From NCBI GenBank assembly GCA_008692225.1, contig VICG01000002.1, forward strand, positions 3,429,501 to 3,493,500: a stretch of DNA of 64,000 nt, in the 5' to 3' direction. Positions 58,901 to 64,000 of this stretch are shown here, piece after piece; within the stretch, counting starts at the first letter, position 1, and every line of letters starts with the position of its first letter. Made by a program: the position numbers and the translations under genes. The stretch comes from Monilinia fructicola. Lineage: Eukaryota; Ascomycota; Leotiomycetes; Helotiales; Sclerotiniaceae. The notes under the pieces are model-generated. The model worked only from the letters and a program-made list of their open reading frames with translations. It was not told where the DNA came from and made no database searches.

Positions 58901-60865
58901 TGTAATTGCCATCCTCCATTAGCGCAATTAACCGGTCTGCCCAATTCGATAGCGTTCCTATTGATACATCATTGAAACCAAGCAGGAACATTCGACTCTT
59001 GTAAGCTTTAAAGCTCATATAAAATGCATCCGCCACAACACCATGCATAGACGGATCTTCTTCGTCTAACTGCTCCACCAAGGTATGTAGTTGTTTGGAA
59101 AACAAATCTTCATGGAAAATGTGTTTATGTACTAGATCGAATGCTTCAGTCATTCGCATACTTACATCTTCTAGAATTATCAGGCGCTGTGTGATTGTTA
59201 ATACCGTGAGCACGGATCGACTAAGCCACTGAACAGCAACGATAGCCTCTTCTGCCTTCCAGCGACTACGAGGTTTGAAAGACAGGCTTGGTGGTTTATC
59301 TTTATCATCAGATGGAGTTTCTTCCACATCCAGCACAGTCAAAATATTGGACCAACAATATACTAGTTTGACTTTAGAACTCTGGCTACCATCGTTGGGG
59401 TCCGGAATCTTTAGTTTCACTGCAGGAAACCATGCAAGACAACCACTCATAGCACTATGAGCAGCAACCTCTTTCGGTCGCGCAGCTTTATGCTGGGTTT
59501 GGGCGATTGGAGTTGTAGATACAATCACGAGTAAATAAGGAGTCAGCATAGCAGTCAAACCTAGAGTATCAGTCCCCTTTTCTACGTTCCCAAGTGGAAG
59601 AGCGGAAAAGGCCAGAACCGTGCTTGGTTTTCGAGGCTTCCCGGAAGCACCTATATCATTAGGGTATCGGCCGAGTATTCTAGTAGTCCGAACTGTACGT
59701 CCAACAGCACCCAGTCCTCTTGTTGCAAGATGCGAAAACGCCATTCCACGATCGTCTGCAGATACAAGTGCCGTATGTCTCGTACCTAAAAATCCCAAAT
59801 GCCGAATCGCAAAGTTTGGAGCATGGCCGTCGGCACTACGATTGGCTAGTTGTGAAGGCTCAAGAGAGGGAATATGGAGGAACGGGCGAGCTGATCTTGC
59901 CGTTTCCCACGTGAAGATACTACCATTGGCATGGCCGCCCGCAACCACAAGGTGATCAGCAGATATGGCAATAGATGTTACCGCGCCAGATTCGATGGCT
60001 AGGATTATCAGTTTGTGGTTTGAGGCATAGATATTCAACGCTTACCTTTAGTGCCCGGGCCAATTATAGATTTAAGATTTTGATGGTAATCAAAAATCAG
60101 AATTATCCCTTTTGACGTCCCTAACACTATGGATGCGGAGACCGCTATACACGTTGTGGTACCGAAATTACGTTTGCCTACTTCAGAAAATGCTTGTCCG
60201 CTTAGCTTCTTCAGTTTGGTCCATCGCACAACCTCCCAGGGCGGAGAGGGTGTATCTGTATCCCCTACATCTTGAAGCATCTGGCTTGTCATTGATGCTT
60301 GCCGCGAGTGTGATCTCATGAAACCAGGCGAGCTGGAGCGAGGAACATTCAGGGATGATATGGAAAGACGTGAGGAAAAACGTCTATCAAACGGACGAAA
60401 TGATGGAGTAGGGCTATCGAGACCAGGCCTAGATGCGACTGATGGTAATATACCACTGCCAGCGGGAGAGGAGAGCACGGAGCCCTACAAAATGTTAGCA
60501 GGTTACTTGATTGCTTGAATCTTCTGACCTACCTGAGCAGATGGAGAATCGTCTGGAACGGAAAGTATTGAGTCTATAGGACTATTGATCCTCCGAGGAG
60601 GTGCCCCGAAGGACCCATCCTCAGACACGTTTTCGGCGTTTTGGACTTGCTTGTATCGATTTGTACCATCCCCTAGCTTCTGTGGTGTCAAGGTACCCTC
60701 ATCTCTCTCTTCTTGTAGCAGTTCAGCAATTCGGCCTCCTGCCAGATGCTTTACATCCTCTGCGCCCACATCCTGTGACGTAACTGCAAATCCGTTCCCA
60801 GCACTATTATGTTCATCAACAATATCATCCTCCGCACCACTACTATTTTCCGAAGGGGGACTCAT
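55941..60865 (-). CDS. vps8: Vacuolar protein sorting protein 8 (CORVET)
   Basis: Exons 60533-60865, 60046-60484 and 55941-59998 make 4830 nt, 1609 residues, all in frame. Residues about 180-500 are a beta-propeller (WEVVRWTKLKKLSGQ, LVVAGGHANGSIFTWE, HLGFLGTRHTALVSADDRG), followed by a long alpha-solenoid and a C-terminal RING-H2 (CEGCGRRVWG, CRHIYHRACLEQ, CPID) with a Gly/Lys-rich insert between the zinc-ligand halves. VPS8 is the CORVET-specific subunit that binds Rab5 (Vps21) on early endosomes and drives tethering toward the vacuole. The start is the first ATG after an in-frame stop. Despite its length no frameshift was found, a useful contrast to its neighbours. Confidence 0.95.
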
Positions 60866-61399
60866 CGAGACTACCTGCACTGGCGCATCGTTCCACAGCT
60901 CGACTCGTTTGCGCTGCAGTCCGTGGACTCTCGCAGACTTGGTTTCTCAAGCCAACATCTGGTAGAAAACAGAGCTAATGGCGTCGTGATTTGAGCCTTT
61001 GCGAAATATTTTCGTAATCGTAGTAATTAGGCAGGTGAGCTCCCAGAGTGGTGGTTAACCTAGATAATACCTTCAAGCTTGTGATAGGGATACCTTGCTT
61101 ACTAACTGCGTTACTCACAATGTTTAAGCTCCAACACAAAACCAAGCATTCACAAGACAACTCAACCCAACCGCAACTGATACATACCTAGGTACCCAGA
61201 GAAGGTATTTATTTGTATTTGTGATAGGGGGAATCATCTCAGACACGCAGCCTTCCCTTCTCAGTTTGTGCGGCACGGATCGGAAATAATCATTCAATTC
61301 AATTGGATCGCATTTACACCAATACCAAAGTCAACCATCCTCATCTTTCCACCAAACTCGTAGTCTCAATCACATTTGCAAGACATACGCAACGCGACC
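60866..61399. promoter_or_regulatory. Divergent promoter region, VPS8 / GPALPP gene
   Basis: 534 bp between divergent starts, with a TACCTAGGTA palindrome at 61185 and a CAAT-containing stretch (CATTCAATTCAATTGG) near 61292. Otherwise nothing conserved that I can name. Confidence 0.45.
61185..61194. repeat. TACCTAGGTA palindrome
   Basis: Exact copy within the divergent promoter. Confidence 0.85.
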
Positions 61400-62520
61400 A
61401 TGCCTTCCGTAGGCCCCGAATTACCTCCTCATCTTCAAAAGCGCAAACGATCAATCAACGAGTCTGAACCACCCAATTCCCCGCCGCGCAAGTTACAAGC
61501 AGCAGCACCACCACGAGTTCTTGGTCCCTCACTACCACCTTCAATGAATCCAGATGAGGTCAACGTAGAAAGTAGTGACGAAGATGAATTCGGCCCATCA
61601 ATTCAATCATTAGAATCCAAGAAATCACAATCCCCACTTCGAAGGGTTCTAGGACCTTCTGCACCACCTAAATCTGCCAGTCCTCCTCGCATCGCTGGCT
61701 CCTCTCTACCTTCCACAACCCAGATGAACTAGAAATCGAGAGTTCAGACGACGACTCCTATGGTCCTTCAACTCTCAACTCGCAGAGGCCCTCTCAACCA
61801 CCAAAGCGCGTTCTGGGGCCTGCTCCTCCACCTGCCTCTCTTTCCGAACGCCCTACATACTCTCCCAACTCTGACTCTGACAGCGACTCAGATTATGGCC
61901 CCGCCCCTCCTCCTGCAGCAGGAAGTGCTGCCGCTATTGCTCTTGAATCCCAGCGCGTACGCGAAGCCCAGAATGCTGCCTCGGAATCAAATAAACCTGC
62001 AAAACCTCAGCGTCCAGACTGGATGCTTGCCCCTCCCACTTCTTCCGACTGGACCTCCAAAATTGATCCCACCAAACTAAAAGCGCGCAAATTTGCTGGG
62101 GGCAAGGGAGCTAAAGCTCCGGCCGAGAAAAGTGGCGTATCTGCCATCTGGACAGAAACTCCCGAAGAAAAGCGTCAACGGCTCGAAGATGCGGTTTTAG
62201 GCCGTCAGGATTCTACCGTCTCTACTAATAATGGATCCTCGCGTGCAAAGGCTGAGAGTAGAGCTGATGAAGAGACGGATAAAAGGATTAGGGAGTACAA
62301 TGCTAAGAATCGGGGCAAATCGTTATATGAAGCGCATGTTGATGGGACCGTGGCAGGAGGAAAGGGGAAGAAGGAAGAAGAGGATGATCCGAGTAAGAGG
62401 GGTTTTGATAGGGAGAAGGATATGGCATTGGGTGGGAGATTGGGGCATGCGAAGAAAAAGGAATTGCTGAATCGAGCGGCGGATTTTGGGAGTCGATTTC
62501 AGAAGGGTAGCTATTTGTGA
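61400..62520 (+). CDS. GPALPP-motif / DUF3752 protein
   Basis: The frame starts MPSVGPELPPHLQ. Repeated GP(E/S/A)LPP-type motifs (VGPELPP, LGPSLPP, LGPSAPP, LGPAPPP) alternate with acidic SSDEDEFGPS stretches, and a conserved C-terminal block has PDWMLAPP, SDWTSKIDPTKLKARKF, SAIWTETPEEKRQRL and KSLYEAHV, ending in RFQKGSYL. This is the GPALPP1 (KIAA1704) family, nuclear and of unclear role, possibly linked to RNA processing. One base is missing in the ACAACCC stretch at 61715-61721; the length of 1121 nt is one short of a multiple of three, in agreement. Corrected length is 373 residues. Confidence 0.9.
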
Positions 62521-62887
62521 TCCGGGGGTGGAAAGATGAAGACCTTCATAAATAAAGCATTTTGGGTGGGCCTTGAGACGATAGAAACAACCTGCATATG
62601 TCACAAGAATTAGATACCCCAGTATGGCTATGAGGGCCAATAGAGGTCAGTCGTTTTAACATTTGGTATCCGCTTTCCATTGCTTGCTGCTCTTTTTTGC
62701 TTTCTATGAATACACATTCTCATAATCCTCACTACAGGTCGAACGCCGTGGAATGATTTCTCTTAGAATAGGTTCGTCACTCAGGTAGGCCCTCAAAAGC
62801 AAAAGTCCTCCATCCCGTCATAGCCAAAATCATGTCATGTCATGTACGCCCATCCCATGCCGTCCATATCCACATCTCAGACCTCTC
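62521..62887. other. Convergent intergenic region
   Basis: Between the 3' ends of the GPALPP gene and the permease gene. Nothing seen. Confidence 0.6.
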
Positions 62888-64000
62888 TTACCTACGAAAC
62901 TTCTTAACCTCCACCCACCTTAATCCGCAGTATGAAACTGCGGAAAAGGCAAATGCCAACTCAAATCCCAAATCTCCTCCGTATTCCAACCCACAAAGTT
63001 TCCCAATTGGTCCAGTAAACCACACTTGTGCCATTCCTAGCACAGCACCCATGGCCCCAAAAAGTAAAGCTACCGTCGCAGCAATTCCCGGGGGCAGCCG
63101 ACTGGCATCCATATAGTTCTCTGGTCTGTATCCCTCAAATCCTTTTTTGAAGAAAACATGTTCAGACAGGGCTATCCCCTCATAGATCGCTAGCCAGTAC
63201 GCAATCAAGAGCATAAAATTCTCCAAGACAGACTCAAAGCTTTCATAGCCTGGGATTGCAATACCACAGTAGACGAGCGTTCCGACGAATGTCCACACGA
63301 AACGTGGTACACGAGCTGTGGCAGATGAGAGAACTTGCAGAGAGAGGGACACGGAATAGATATTGGGGCAATTATTTGCTATGATGGAGAGAGCGAGGAT
63401 GACAATGCAGAACTGGCCGAATCTTCCAAGCGGAGGAACGAGGACTGAGGATAGGAGCCCTCCGATTCCAGAGCTAGTGTAGTTGGTCTTGAACACGTTT
63501 TCCCCGCCGTTGGCCGCCATGGCCGTAGCAACAGCCGCTCCCAACATTTCAGTAAACAGAAGCGGGAAAATCAGACCGGCGAATGTCCACGAGAAGATCG
63601 AACTTCGACTGCGATTGACCGGCTGGTACACCGTGTAATCCGCGGCGTAGCTCGTCCAGCCCGTGGCAAACCCGAAAATACTTGCTGCGAAGGAGAGGCA
63701 GGCGCCTGCTTCGGATTTTCCAAAGCCCATGGGAACATTGAGGAATTCACCACTGTGGGCAAACTCGCCAAGCACGACGAGGAAGATGATGAAGCAAGGG
63801 ATCCAGGAGTAGCGCTCGTAGGCGTGCACGACCCTGTAGCCGAAAAGGGTCACAATGAAGGTGGCCACGGCAATAACCATGATCCCGGCCCAGCCCGGCA
63901 TGCTCGGATTCACGGCATTAAAGAGCTGCGCACCGACAATCACGTTGACGGCAGACCATCCGATGCAGGCAAGGATGTTGAGGATAGCAACTAGAGGTAT
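62888..64000 (-). CDS. Purine-cytosine permease, NCS1 family (partial)
   Basis: 371 codons are present; the 5' part lies beyond the window edge. About ten hydrophobic helices are visible. Family features include PLVAILNILACIGWSAVNV at the edge, GFATGWTSYAADYTVYQP (the substrate-pocket helix of fungal FcyB/Fcy2 carriers) and ANNCPNIYS. The C-terminus is short and charged (VEVKKFRR). These proton symporters import cytosine, adenine, guanine or hypoxanthine through the plasma membrane. The frame is open throughout with GC-richer third positions than upstream genes. Substrate range cannot be fixed from the visible residues. Confidence 0.93.
   Translation of the reverse strand: MPLVAILNILACIGWSAVNVIVGAQLFNAVNPSMPGWAGIMVIAVATFIVTLFGYRVVHAYERYSWIPCFIIFLVVLGEFAHSGEFLNVPMGFGKSEAGACLSFAASIFGFATGWTSYAADYTVYQPVNRSRSSIFSWTFAGLIFPLLFTEMLGAAVATAMAANGGENVFKTNYTSSGIGGLLSSVLVPPLGRFGQFCIVILALSIIANNCPNIYSVSLSLQVLSSATARVPRFVWTFVGTLVYCGIAIPGYESFESVLENFMLLIAYWLAIYEGIALSEHVFFKKGFEGYRPENYMDASRLPPGIAATVALLFGAMGAVLGMAQVWFTGPIGKLCGLEYGGDLGFELAFAFSAVSYCGLRWVEVKKFRR

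Overview
The window is nuclear DNA from a filamentous ascomycete. Short introns (about 47-160 nt, GT-AG with CTAAC/CTAAT branch sites), a spliced tRNA-Glu(CUC) and tRNA-Leu(CAA), a PAN1/COG7/VPS8 gene set, a Zn2Cys6 regulator and a fungal PARP-ubiquitin-conjugase fusion all say so. Protein wording and intergenic style resemble Leotiomycetes (Botrytis/Sclerotinia/Monilinia-like); that placement is inferred from memory of the families, not from a search.

Layout: 1-3.4 kb is gene-poor with diverged tandem repeats. 3.4-5.2 kb (+) is a sphingolipid C9-methyltransferase and 5.8-10.2 kb (+) the endocytic scaffold PAN1. After a 2.9 kb gap come a small single-pass membrane protein (+), an HSL-type alpha/beta hydrolase (-), a SET-domain methyltransferase (+), a type II membrane protein of unknown, possibly glycosyltransferase-like, function (-) and the Golgi tether COG7 (-). 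22.2-24.5 kb is repeat-rich. 24.5-28.7 kb (+) is a PARP/UBE2Q fusion gene. A secreted alpha-carbonic anhydrase (-), an Sds3-like gene (+), tRNA-Glu (-), a Zn2Cys6 transcription factor (-), an AT-rich island and tRNA-Leu (+) follow. 46-49 kb holds two unrecognised proteins. 49.5-62.5 kb is housekeeping: alanyl-tRNA synthetase with a predicted mitochondrial leader (-), a conserved fungal protein (+), an RCR-like membrane protein (-), VPS8 of CORVET (-) and a GPALPP/DUF3752 protein (+). The window ends inside an NCS1 purine-cytosine permease (-).

The dominant oddity is single-base frameshifts, nearly all in homopolymers, in at least ten conserved genes (about 30 events), several of them probably essential. 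The flanking codons stay conserved and free of nonsense changes. Unpolished assembly errors are the simplest explanation, but density is uneven (8 in the PARP fusion, at least 8 in the Sds3-like gene, none in the 4.8 kb VPS8 coding sequence), so real decay of those two genes should be tested.

A second signal is an exact palindrome, TACCTAGGTA, present ten times, always between genes, against roughly 0.06 expected by chance. Five copies lie in 1.6 kb upstream of the PARP fusion. Functionally the genes are mostly independent, but several serve membrane traffic and lipid organisation (methyltransferase, PAN1, COG7, VPS8, RCR-like).
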